The notes below the pieces were generated by a model. The model worked only from the letters and a program-made list of their open reading frames with translations, made no database searches and had not been told where the DNA came from. Source: Bacteroidales bacterium (lineage in GTDB: Bacteria; Bacteroidota; Bacteroidia; Bacteroidales; UBA932). From it: 64,000 nt of DNA. Below, piece after piece: positions 1 through 8,092 of this stretch. Position numbers and translations under genes: made by a program. The first letter of the stretch is position 1. Each line of letters starts with the position of its first letter. Location: the NCBI GenBank assembly GCA_017429765.1, contig JAFROJ010000056.1:78827-142826 (forward strand). Direction: 5' to 3'.

Positions 1-2
1 CC

Positions 3-2330
3 ATCATACAATCGCCTGATAATGACATTGCCTTGAGACCGAGTAAACTGGAGTTGAAGTCATCAAAGGTGACAGCATCCGCGATTGAGCGGCAGGGCGA
101 CACGACAAGATATCTCGCGAATGCCTTTTCCGACGGAACGGAAAAAAACTTGGGCGACCTCCTGTCAAAGATTCCCGGGCTGGAAGTGACGGAGTCGGGC
201 GGTTTGGTGTCCGATGGAAAGAGCATAAGCAAGTTCTACGTGGACGGATTGGATCTCATGGGCTCCCAGTATGGCACGATTGTCAAGAATCTCACTCCCG
301 ACAAGATATCCAGCGTGGAAGTGTACAAAAGGCATCAGCCAATAAAGGCTCTTCTGGGCATATCACAGTCAGACAGGAACGCTGTCAATATAGTCTTGAA
401 AGAGTCCGCCCGGGGAACATGGCTGTTTACCGGTAATATGGCCTTTGGCTTTCCTGAGTTCCCCTTGTTCGACGCGAGAGGTCTTGTGACCCGTTTCGCG
501 CCCTCCCGCCAGAATCTGTTCATGTTGAAAGGGAACAACATAGGGAAAGATATCATTCAGGAACTAAGTGAGCAGGACTATTTCGGCAGAAAGGCTGGCG
601 GGTACTTGGTTTCTGATGATGCGGACAGCGATTTTTCTACCCCGCTCAATCCTTCCTTCTCCAGGCTCCAACTGCCTAAAGAAACCTGGTATGACAACAC
701 AACCGCGACCACCAGCTTCAATGATCTCAAGAAGACCGCGTCAGGTCTTCAGGTCAGGACATCTTTGAGCGCGGCTCATGAGTACTATTCAGAACAAATG
801 TCTCAATCCGAGACCGTGATGTTCAAGGATGGAGGATCCATAACTTTTGAAGAACAGTCTTCTCTTGCTGACAGACGATCCTTCCTCAAAGGGAAAATCC
901 AGGTGGAGAAAAACGATTCGGCGAGGTTCTTATCAGACGAAGTCCTTTTCTCCGGCCAGTCGAGGGTCAATAAATCCCTTATCGCGGGGAATACCAGGGA
1001 TGTCAGCCAGAATTACGCCCTTCCCGCTTTCAAAATTGAAAACTCATTGTCCTCGATCAAGAGGCTTACCCGCGGCAAGACCCTAAGCTTTAATAGCGAG
1101 ACCAGGATCGTCTCAAACAATGACAGGGTGGATTACAATGTGGCCGGAGCCACATTCTCCCAGGTCTATAAGGAAAGTTTTCTCGACTCACGCAATGAAG
1201 CCGGCTTCGGCCTGCGGGTCGGCCGGCAGACATTTGATGTGAAGGCCAGAACTGATGTGGCCTGCGGTAACCTGAATTCCGTGTTGAGTGGCCTTGACGT
1301 CGGCTCAGTCAGCCTTTCTTCTCAAAAGGTTATCTGGCATGTCGCCCCAGGAATCTCAGTCACCGCTGCCCGCCGGATTGGAAAGTCAAGGCTTTCAGCC
1401 TCATTTCCAGCCAGCTTGAATTATATGTTTTCCGGAATCGGCCGGCCGCTATTATTCCCTTCCATTTCCCCTTCGTTGACAATGGAAGGACCTGTCTCCG
1501 GAAGACTTGACTACCGAGTCCGGAGCTCGTACACCCTTTCTCGTTCCTGGTTCGAATCTCTTCTAGGAGCCGCTGTGGCCACAACTTACAGGACACTGTC
1601 TGTCCCGGACAGTTTGAGACTTTCCCGCAACTTGTCCCTTACCGCGGGATTAACCTATTCCGACAATGTGGCGATGCTCTTTTCGACCATGAATGCCTTT
1701 TTCATGAGAAGCGGTTCAGACAAGGCGCCTTCATCGTTCTACAGTGAGGATTATTCCATCACACGGTTTATCCCTCAGGAAGTCACAAATGACACGTTCG
1801 GTCTTACGGCCACTCTAAAGAAATACTTCGGTCTTCGTGTTCTCGTGGCTGAGATCCATGGTGGGGTTCGCCAATCAGACCAGAACGGTTTCCTGCAAGG
1901 TTTTGAAGTGGATTACAGGAATAGATCATTAGATGGTGGGCTGACATTAAGGAGCAATCCTCGCGAGTGGTTCTCAGGAGAACTGACTACGGATCTTGGT
2001 ATGTCACGGACAAGTGGATCAGCCTCAATTGTCACAAGGAACTCGGTCAATCGTCTTACGCTGATCTTCAAACCGGTCAAACCTCTTTCCGTCCAGACCG
2101 ATTATTACCAGAGCTGGTATTGGAGCGAGGTCTTGACAGTCAGTAACGATCCTATCTTGAACTTCAGCGCGGGATGGAAGTTCAGGACTTTTTCAATAAT
2201 TGGCCGTGTCGTGAATCTGCTTGATGTGGACGTCTACAGGACGGAGTCGACAAGCGCCTACCAATCTTACTCCTCGGCGAGGAAACTCCTCGGCCGTCGC
2301 TTCCTTGTCGGGATCCAGATGTCGTTGTAA
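3..2330 (+). CDS. TonB-dependent receptor-like outer membrane protein, 5' end outside window
   Basis: The frame is open from the first bases of the window, so the gene begins upstream. A TTG at 33 is in frame, but I see no reason to call it the start. The visible part begins in a TonB plug domain (LGDLLSKIPGLEV, then FYVDGLDL and ISSVEVYKRHQ within about the first 115 residues). It continues as a long beta-barrel rich in alternating Ser/Thr/aromatic residues to the stop. In Bacteroidota such proteins usually carry an N-terminal carboxypeptidase-regulatory-like domain, which would lie off the left edge. It would sit in the outer membrane and import or bind a ligand that cannot be named from sequence. 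It converges on maf across a 54-nt gap. The family call is firm; the substrate is unknown. Confidence 0.85.
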   Translation: MIQSPDNDIALRPSKLELKSSKVTASAIERQGDTTRYLANAFSDGTEKNLGDLLSKIPGLEVTESGGLVSDGKSISKFYVDGLDLMGSQYGTIVKNLTPDKISSVEVYKRHQPIKALLGISQSDRNAVNIVLKESARGTWLFTGNMAFGFPEFPLFDARGLVTRFAPSRQNLFMLKGNNIGKDIIQELSEQDYFGRKAGGYLVSDDADSDFSTPLNPSFSRLQLPKETWYDNTTATTSFNDLKKTASGLQVRTSLSAAHEYYSEQMSQSETVMFKDGGSITFEEQSSLADRRSFLKGKIQVEKNDSARFLSDEVLFSGQSRVNKSLIAGNTRDVSQNYALPAFKIENSLSSIKRLTRGKTLSFNSETRIVSNNDRVDYNVAGATFSQVYKESFLDSRNEAGFGLRVGRQTFDVKARTDVACGNLNSVLSGLDVGSVSLSSQKVIWHVAPGISVTAARRIGKSRLSASFPASLNYMFSGIGRPLLFPSISPSLTMEGPVSGRLDYRVRSSYTLSRSWFESLLGAAVATTYRTLSVPDSLRLSRNLSLTAGLTYSDNVAMLFSTMNAFFMRSGSDKAPSSFYSEDYSITRFIPQEVTNDTFGLTATLKKYFGLRVLVAEIHGGVRQSDQNGFLQGFEVDYRNRSLDGGLTLRSNPREWFSGELTTDLGMSRTSGSASIVTRNSVNRLTLIFKPVKPLSVQTDYYQSWYWSEVLTVSNDPILNFSAGWKFRTFSIIGRVVNLLDVDVYRTESTSAYQSYSSARKLLGRRFLVGIQMSL

Positions 2331-2384
2331 GCATCTTATCCCATTAGCGGGCCTGATCTTATCAAAGGCAATATAAGAAAGAGG

Positions 2385-2975
2385 TCAGGGAAGAAGGAAG
2401 TCTTGGAACTCGTCGTAGAAGCGCTGGGTAGGGAAGCCCATCACGTTGTAGAATGATCCTTCGATGCCGGTGATGCCGATGTAACCTATCCATTCCTGGA
2501 TGCCGTAGGCCCCGGCCTTGTCGAAGGGTTTGTAAGTCTCGATGTAGTAATCTATCTCGTTATCAGACAATTCTTTAAAGAAAACATTTGAAGTGACGGA
2601 GAAGGTCTTTTCCCGATGGGCGTCCCTGATTGTGACAGCGGTGATCACCTGATGCTCCCGGCCGGAGAGAAGTCTCAGCATCCTCCTCGCGTCATCCTTG
2701 TCAACAGGCTTCCCAAGGATCTCTTTCCCGCAAAGCACCATCGTGTCGGAAGTTATCAGGATCTCGTCCGGCTCCAGATCCCTGTGGAATCCGAGAGACT
2801 TCCCCAGGGACATAAGTTCCGGCACTTCCTCATGCGGGGTGTCATAGGCGTATTCCTCGACAAAGGATGTTCCGGTGTCAACGGTGAAATCGATGTCCAA
2901 CGAGGCTAGAAGTTCCTTCCGCCTCGGAGAGTTGGAGGCAAGAATGATCTTTTTCCCGCGAGTGTCCATATTCAT
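2385..2975 (-). CDS. maf: Maf-like nucleoside triphosphate pyrophosphatase
   Basis: This 196-residue protein has the normal Maf length. It carries the N-terminal SNSPRRKELL substrate loop, an ITSDTMV segment with the catalytic Asp, GKPVDKDDA, and the late DKAGAYGIQ motif. Maf enzymes hydrolyse non-canonical or excess NTPs (dTTP/UTP type) to monophosphates and are linked to septum inhibition. The ATG at 2975 directly abuts the kdsC stop; a second Met two codons later could also serve. It is the last gene of the minus-strand operon DUF3467-kdsC-maf, an order I believe recurs in Bacteroidota. Assignment to the family is strong; exact nucleotide preference is inferred. Confidence 0.93.
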   Translation of the reverse strand: MNMDTRGKKIILASNSPRRKELLASLDIDFTVDTGTSFVEEYAYDTPHEEVPELMSLGKSLGFHRDLEPDEILITSDTMVLCGKEILGKPVDKDDARRMLRLLSGREHQVITAVTIRDAHREKTFSVTSNVFFKELSDNEIDYYIETYKPFDKAGAYGIQEWIGYIGITGIEGSFYNVMGFPTQRFYDEFQDFLLP

Positions 2976-3500
2976 TCAGAATTTCGCCTTATAGACGTTG
3001 ACGTCGAAGTTCCAGCGGCCCTGCGCCTTCATCACCTCCTCGAAGTGGAATCTGACGCAACCCTTTCCCCCGGGACGCGGGGAAACGATGTCAGCGGCCT
3101 GTTTCGCCTCCTCGGCCGCGTCAGCCGGCGCGACTCCGATCCCGGCCGCCAGCAGGACGGGAATATCCGGGATGTCATCCCCGAAAAACATGACCTCGGA
3201 GCGGTCCAGGCCATATCTGGCGCAAAAATCGTCGAAGTCACTGATCTTGTCACGGGATCCGAGATAGATGTCCTCGGGGGGTATCCCGTTGCCGGAGAAT
3301 CTGGCCCTCACGCTCTGCGAGCGGGCGCCGGTGATGACGGCGACAGGATAGCCGTTCATGGACGCCATCCTGACGGCGAAACCGTCCTTGGCGTCGAAAG
3401 TCCTGTAAAGCTGCCCCTCGAGGTCGGCGAGAATCCCGCCGTCCGTCATGACGCCGTCGATGTCGAACGCGAATCCTTTTATGTCTTTAAGGTCTGTCAT
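2976..3500 (-). CDS. kdsC: 3-deoxy-D-manno-octulosonate 8-phosphate phosphatase (KdsC, HAD family)
   Basis: This is a short C0-type HAD phosphatase of 174 residues. The nucleophile motif is DIDGVMTDG near residues 13-21, the second motif ITGARS, and the late acidic motif GDDIPDIPVL. The absence of a cap domain and the FDAKDGFAVRM segment are typical of KdsC, which dephosphorylates KDO-8-P in the lipid A core pathway in the cytoplasm. Its start overlaps the DUF3467 stop by 4 nt (ATGA), and its stop abuts maf, so all three genes are probably co-translated. N-acylneuraminate-9-phosphate phosphatases are similar, but nothing nearby suggests sialic acid synthesis. Confidence 0.9.
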   Translation of the reverse strand: MTDLKDIKGFAFDIDGVMTDGGILADLEGQLYRTFDAKDGFAVRMASMNGYPVAVITGARSQSVRARFSGNGIPPEDIYLGSRDKISDFDDFCARYGLDRSEVMFFGDDIPDIPVLLAAGIGVAPADAAEEAKQAADIVSPRPGGKGCVRFHFEEVMKAQGRWNFDVNVYKAKF

Positions 3501-3826
3501 GACTTGGCCCCACCTTGGCCGAACTGGGGAAGGTCGCCTAAGTTAAACGTGCCGCCCTGCTGGGGGTTCTGGCCGCCGAGGGAGATCAGCCCGAACTGCT
3601 GCTCGTACTTAGTGACATTGTCCATCAGCGCGTTGAGCAGTCTCTTGGCGTGCTCAGGGGTCATCACGATCCTGTTGCCGATGTCGGGCTTGGGGAGACC
3701 GGGGAGAATCGTGGCGAAGTCGATGATGAACTCGCTGTGGGAGTGGGTGATGATAGCCAGGTTGGAGTAGGTGCCTTTCGCGATCTCAGGCTTGATCTCG
3801 AGGCTTATTTCCTTTTTCTCTTCCAT
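3497..3826 (-). CDS. DUF3467 protein
   Basis: This small protein of 109 residues matches the DUF3467 pattern as I recall it: an N-terminal strand-rich domain (YSNLAIITHSHSEFIIDFA, then NRIVMTPEHAKRLLNAL and DNVTKYEQQFG). A Gly/Gln-rich tail follows (residues 85-109). No signal peptide or membrane segment is visible. The biochemical role is unknown. It is the promoter-proximal gene of the kdsC-maf operon, 4-nt overlapped with kdsC, and a TAnnTTTG box lies about 20 nt upstream. Co-expression with lipid A core synthesis does not itself show a functional link. Confidence 0.8.
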   Translation of the reverse strand: MEEKKEISLEIKPEIAKGTYSNLAIITHSHSEFIIDFATILPGLPKPDIGNRIVMTPEHAKRLLNALMDNVTKYEQQFGLISLGGQNPQQGGTFNLGDLPQFGQGGAKS

Positions 3827-3846
3827 GTTAGTCTTGGTTTATAAGG

Positions 3847-3854
3847 CAAAATTA
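3847..3854 (-). promoter_or_regulatory. -7 box of the DUF3467-kdsC-maf operon
   Basis: On the minus strand the sequence is TAATTTTG, a full match to the Bacteroidota -7 consensus TAnnTTTG. It lies 20 nt before the ATG at 3826. No TTTG -33 element is found at the usual 19-21 nt spacing. Confidence 0.5.
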
Positions 3855-3867
3855 GTGAAAAATGTGT

Positions 3868-3875
3868 TATATTTG
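3868..3875 (+). promoter_or_regulatory. -7 box of valS
   Basis: TATATTTG matches TAnnTTTG 36 nt before the valS ATG, divergent from the DUF3467 promoter 13 nt away. The -33 element is not recognisable. Confidence 0.5.
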
Positions 3876-3911
3876 TGATTCTGGAACAAAGTATAAAGAA
3901 GAATTAAAGAC

Positions 3912-6581
3912 ATGAGCGAGAAAAAAGAGCTCTCCGCGAAGTACAATCCCTCTGAGGTGGAGGACAAGTGGTATTCCTGGTGGCTGGAGCATAAGTGTTT
4001 CCATTCCGAGCCGAATGACAAGGAACCCTACACCATCGTTATACCTCCGCCCAATGTGACCGGCATCCTGCACATGGGGCATGTGCTTAACAACACCCTG
4101 AACGATGTCCTCATCCGCAAGGCCCGCATGGACGGCAAGAACGCCTGCTGGGTCCCCGGGACCGACCACGCCTCCATCGCGACCGAGAACAAGGTTGTCG
4201 CGAGGCTTCGGGATAAGGGAATATCTAAAGAGGACCTGACCCGCGAGGAGTTCCTGAAATACGCCTGGGAATGGAAGGAGGAACATGGAGGCATCATCCT
4301 CCAGCAGCTCCGCAAGCTCGGCGCCTCCTGCGACTGGGACCGCACCAGGTTCACGATGGAGCCTGAGCTCTCCGACGCCGTCATCGCCACGTTCTGTTAT
4401 TTCTACAAGAAAGGCTGGATCTACAGGGGAGTGAGGATGGTCAACTGGGATCCTGTTGCCCTGACCGCCATCAGCGACGACGAGGTCATCCACAAGGACA
4501 CCCAAAGCCATTTCTACCATCTCCGCTACCATATCTCGGACGGCCAGGGCAACCCGACCGACAAGTATCTTGTCATCGCCACCACCCGTCCTGAGACAAT
4601 CATGGCCGACTCCGCCATCTGCGTCAATCCCGCCGACGAGCGTTACCATTGGCTGAAGGGGAAGAAGGTCCTGATCCCGCTCATCAACAGGGAGATCCCG
4701 GTCATCGAGGACAGCTATGTCGAGATGGATTTCGGGACGGGCTGCCTTAAGGTGACCCCGGCGCACGACGCCCATGACTATGAGATAGGCCTTCGCCATA
4801 ACCTCCCTATAATCAATATAATAGACGACCATGGCCGACTCACCGAGGACGCTGTCATCCTGGTCGGCGAGGACCGTTTCGAGGCGAGGAAGAAGATAGT
4901 CGGCATGCTCCAGGAGGCCGGCAATCTCGAGAAGGTCGAGGAATACACCTCGCCCGTCGGATATTCCGAGAGGACAGACGCCGTCATCGAGCCGAAGCTT
5001 TCCGCCCAGTGGTTCCTCAAGATGGAGGATCTAGCCGCGATGGCTCTGGAGAGCGTCGAGTCCGGAAAGATCAAATTCATCCCGGACAAGTACCGCAACA
5101 CCTACCGCCACTGGATGGAGAACGTCCGTGACTGGTGCATCTCCCGCCAGCTGTGGTGGGGGCAGAGAATCCCCGCGTATTACCTTCCCGACGGGCAGAT
5201 GGTCGTCGAGGAGACCCCTGAGAAGGCCCTTGAGGCTGCCAGGGCCATAGATCCTTCTTTGACCGCCGCCGATCTAAGGCAAGACGAGGACGTGCTCGAC
5301 ACCTGGTTCTCCAGCTGGCTGTGGCCGATCTCGGTGTTCGATCCCAAGCGTCCCGGTCATCCGGAGCATGAGCCTAACAAGGATCTGGCGTATTATTACC
5401 CCACGAGTGATCTCGTGACCGCCCCGGACATCATTTTCTTCTGGGTCGCCAGGATGATCATGGCGGGAGGGGAGTTCATGAGCGACATCCCCTTCGGCAA
5501 CGTGTATTTCACCGGTATCGTCCGTGACAAGCTCGGCCGGAAGATGAGCAAGACCCTGGGCAACTCACCGGATCCGCTCGAGCTCATCAAGAAATATGGC
5601 GCCGACGCCGTCAGGATCGGCATGCTGCTTTGCTCGTCAGCCGGCAACGACATCTTCTACGACGAGAGCCAGGTCGAGCAGGGTCGCAATTTCTGCAACA
5701 AGATTTGGAACTCTTTCCGCCTTGTTAAGGGTTGGACAGTTGATGAATCGCTTGAGCAGAGTAAGGTTAACTCAATAGCGGTCAAGTGGTTCGAGAATAA
5801 GCTCAACCAAACCGTCGCCCAGGTTGAGGAGTATTATTCAAAGTTCAGGATCTCGGACGCCCTGATGGCGATCTACAAACTGTTCTGGGATGACTACTGC
5901 TCTTGGTACCTCGAGGCGGTGAAGCCGGCCTATGGCCAGCCGCTCGACAAGGCAACTATGGACGCCACTAATCTGTTCCTTGAGAAACTGTTGAAGATGA
6001 TCCATCCTGTGATGCCTTTCATCAGCGAGGAGCTCTGGCAGTCTCTCGCCGACCGGAAAGAGGGTGAGACGATCATGTACCAGCCTTCGCCAGTGGCCGG
6101 CCCTTATGATGAGAAGTACATCGCCGCTTTCGAGGTGGTCAAGGAGTTCTCGAGCGGGATCCGCTCGGTCAGGCAGCAGAAGAACATATCCCCGAAAGAG
6201 CCTCTTGACGTCAAGGTCAAGGGAGATTTTCGCGTGGAGATGATCCCCGCGCTGGCGAAATTCGCCAACACCGGCTCCGCCGAGATGGTCAACGACTTCG
6301 GGGACGAGAACGGTGTAACAATCTCGAGCGCCATGACCGTTTCGGCCAGCTTTATCTCCCTTGAAGGCCGGGTTGACGCCGGGGAGGAGATAGCCAAGAT
6401 CGAGTCTGAGCTCGCGAGGCTCAATGGCTTCCTCGAGGGAGTCCGTAAAAAGCTCGGCAACGAGGCTTTCACAGCCCACGCGCCGGAGAAGGTCGTCGCC
6501 CTCGAGCGCAAGAAAGAGGCGGACGCGCTCCTTAAGATAGAGAATTTGGAGAAATCTCTTAACTCACTGAAAACCAAGTAA
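3912..6581 (+). CDS. valS: Valyl-tRNA synthetase
   Basis: A class I aminoacyl-tRNA synthetase of 889 residues, the expected length for bacterial ValRS. The HIGH motif appears in PPPNVTGILHMGH (about residues 45-57). The editing domain lies in the middle (VIATTRPETIMAD, around 220), and the KMSKS loop reads KMSKTLGNSPDP near residue 543. The anticodon-binding helical domain and a C-terminal coiled-coil arm (about 820-889, Lys/Glu/Leu rich) follow. It charges tRNA-Val in the cytoplasm. The ATG at 3912 is preceded by a good -7 box. It is followed after 36 nt by the thioesterase gene. Confidence 0.97.
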   Translation: MSEKKELSAKYNPSEVEDKWYSWWLEHKCFHSEPNDKEPYTIVIPPPNVTGILHMGHVLNNTLNDVLIRKARMDGKNACWVPGTDHASIATENKVVARLRDKGISKEDLTREEFLKYAWEWKEEHGGIILQQLRKLGASCDWDRTRFTMEPELSDAVIATFCYFYKKGWIYRGVRMVNWDPVALTAISDDEVIHKDTQSHFYHLRYHISDGQGNPTDKYLVIATTRPETIMADSAICVNPADERYHWLKGKKVLIPLINREIPVIEDSYVEMDFGTGCLKVTPAHDAHDYEIGLRHNLPIINIIDDHGRLTEDAVILVGEDRFEARKKIVGMLQEAGNLEKVEEYTSPVGYSERTDAVIEPKLSAQWFLKMEDLAAMALESVESGKIKFIPDKYRNTYRHWMENVRDWCISRQLWWGQRIPAYYLPDGQMVVEETPEKALEAARAIDPSLTAADLRQDEDVLDTWFSSWLWPISVFDPKRPGHPEHEPNKDLAYYYPTSDLVTAPDIIFFWVARMIMAGGEFMSDIPFGNVYFTGIVRDKLGRKMSKTLGNSPDPLELIKKYGADAVRIGMLLCSSAGNDIFYDESQVEQGRNFCNKIWNSFRLVKGWTVDESLEQSKVNSIAVKWFENKLNQTVAQVEEYYSKFRISDALMAIYKLFWDDYCSWYLEAVKPAYGQPLDKATMDATNLFLEKLLKMIHPVMPFISEELWQSLADRKEGETIMYQPSPVAGPYDEKYIAAFEVVKEFSSGIRSVRQQKNISPKEPLDVKVKGDFRVEMIPALAKFANTGSAEMVNDFGDENGVTISSAMTVSASFISLEGRVDAGEEIAKIESELARLNGFLEGVRKKLGNEAFTAHAPEKVVALERKKEADALLKIENLEKSLNSLKTK

Positions 6582-6617
6582 ACAAACACTTTAGTTATAG
6601 CTTGTAACTATTTTGTT

Positions 6618-7031
6618 ATGGTATATTCGGAGACATATTTCCCTGTCAGGTACTACGAGACTGACCAGATGGGCATCGTCCACCACTCGAATTACATCAG
6701 GTATTTCGAGTGCGCCAGGAATAACATGATGCGCGGCTTCGGGTACCCGATCGAGAAGTGCGAGGAGGATGGGGTGACCATCCCGATAGTCTCCGTCAGC
6801 TGCCGCTACAAGCGTCCGGCTAAGATGGGGGATGACCTCAGGGTCGTCGCGATGATCGATGAGGCCCCTCTCGCCAAATTGCGGATAAGGCAGGCGGTCT
6901 ACAACCAGGACGACGCCCTCTGTGTGGAAGGGGAGGTTGTCCTCGGCTTCCTCAACAAGGCCACCGGCCGCCCGACACGTTGCCCCGAGAAATTGCTGGA
7001 AGCCATCAACAATCATTTGAACGATAGATAA
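6618..7031 (+). CDS. Acyl-CoA thioesterase, 4HBT hot-dog family (YbgC-like)
   Basis: This 137-residue hot-dog-fold protein has the 4HBT signature: [22 protein letters not shown] near residues 9-29, including the Asp-x-x-Gly and H-x-N-Y elements of the active site. The body ends in an [13 protein letters not shown] strand. Enzymes of this group hydrolyse acyl-CoA thioesters. YbgC, often near tol-pal, acts on short chains, but no tol genes are present here. The neighbours are valS and tatAC, so the substrate cannot be inferred from context. The 13-nt gap to tatA suggests co-transcription. Confidence 0.88.
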   Translation: MVYSETYFPVRYYETDQMGIVHHSNYIRYFECARNNMMRGFGYPIEKCEEDGVTIPIVSVSCRYKRPAKMGDDLRVVAMIDEAPLAKLRIRQAVYNQDDALCVEGEVVLGFLNKATGRPTRCPEKLLEAINNHLNDR

Positions 7032-7044
7032 ACCATTAATATTC

Positions 7045-7296
7045 ATGAATATGTTAGCGTTTTTCCCATTAGGTGTCGTAGGACCCTGGCAGATTGTCAT
7101 TATCGCCCTGGTCATCCTTCTTCTTTTCGGTGGAAAGAAGATTCCCGAGCTCATGAAAGGACTCGGCAAGGGAATGAGGAGTTTCAAGGAGGGCATGAAC
7201 GAGGTTGAGAAACAGATCGAGGACATCGACAAGGACATCAACTCCGCCGCCAAGAGCCCTGACAAGATCGAGAAGAAGGAAGAGTACCAGAAGTAG
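7045..7296 (+). CDS. tatA: Sec-independent translocase subunit TatA
   Basis: An 83-residue TatA/E protein. A single N-terminal transmembrane helix (about residues 12-28, [15 protein letters not shown]) is followed by the typical hinge [16 protein letters not shown], an amphipathic helix, and a charged C-terminus. TatA oligomers form the pore for folded twin-arginine substrates. No TatB-like gene is adjacent, which is usual for a minimal TatA-TatC system. The first two codons are M-N-M, so the start at 7045 or 7051 cannot be separated. tatC follows 2 nt after the stop. Confidence 0.93.
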   Translation: MNMLAFFPLGVVGPWQIVIIALVILLLFGGKKIPELMKGLGKGMRSFKEGMNEVEKQIEDIDKDINSAAKSPDKIEKKEEYQK

Positions 7297-7298
7297 AA

Positions 7299-8072
7299 GT
7301 GGCTGAGGACGAGACTCGTCAAGAAACCGCCGAGATGTCCTTCTGGGACCATCTCGAGGTGCTGAGAGGGACGTTGTTCCGCTCATTGCTCGCCGTGACC
7401 CTGATAAGCGTCGTTGTCTTCTGTTTCAAGAAGTTCGTGTTCGACGATGTTGTCCTGGCCCCGACGAGGAGCGACTTTTGGGTCTACAGGCTCATGAAAA
7501 TGGATGTGAGCATGAATCTCGTCAACCTGGAGATTTCCACTCAGTTCTTCGTCCATCTCAAAGTCGCTTTCCAGCTGGGTTTCATTCTCTCTTTCCCGTA
7601 CATCATCTGGGAGATCTGGAAATTCATTGCTCCGGCATTGTACCAGAACGAGAAACAGACGGTCAGGGGAGTGTTCCTGGCGGCGTCCTTCCTGTTCTAT
7701 CTCGGACTCTACATCGGCTATGTGCTGATCGTTCCGATCTCTCTCAACTTCTTCCTGGGCTACAAGATCAGCGACGCTGTCGTGAACACGATATCCCTCA
7801 CTTCGTACATATCGTTGTTCACCTCGACCATCCTGGCCTTCGGGATAGTGTTCGAGTTCCCGGCTGTGGTCGTTATCCTGAACAAGCTTGGCATGGTGTA
7901 CAGGGACACCATGAACAAATACCGCAAACACGCCATCGTGGCCATCCTATGTATCGCCGCCATCATCACTCCGGCGGATCCGTTCTCGATGATGATCGCG
8001 GCCGCGCCCCTTCTTCTTCTCTATGAGGCCAGTGTGCTCTTTTGCAAGCCAAGGCCAAAGGAGGAGGAATAG
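7299..8072 (+). CDS. tatC: Sec-independent translocase subunit TatC
   Basis: A 257-residue polytopic membrane protein with six predicted helices. The TatC hallmarks are SFWDHLEVLRGTLF at the N-terminus, a periplasmic segment with FQLGFILSFPYIIWEIWKF, and the late FGIVFEFPAVV segment. TatC binds the twin-arginine signal peptide. The start is a GTG at 7299, two nt past the tatA stop, with an A/G-rich tract upstream inside tatA; the next in-frame ATG (MSFWDH) would remove a poorly conserved N-terminus. Translational coupling with tatA is likely. Confidence 0.94.
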   Translation: MAEDETRQETAEMSFWDHLEVLRGTLFRSLLAVTLISVVVFCFKKFVFDDVVLAPTRSDFWVYRLMKMDVSMNLVNLEISTQFFVHLKVAFQLGFILSFPYIIWEIWKFIAPALYQNEKQTVRGVFLAASFLFYLGLYIGYVLIVPISLNFFLGYKISDAVVNTISLTSYISLFTSTILAFGIVFEFPAVVVILNKLGMVYRDTMNKYRKHAIVAILCIAAIITPADPFSMMIAAAPLLLLYEASVLFCKPRPKEEE

Positions 8073-8092
8073 ACTAAAGAAAGGGCCGGGGA

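Noticed and set aside
3867-4832. A 321-codon frame antisense to valS
   Set aside because: Overlaps the HIGH-motif region of valS; no family features and no promoter.
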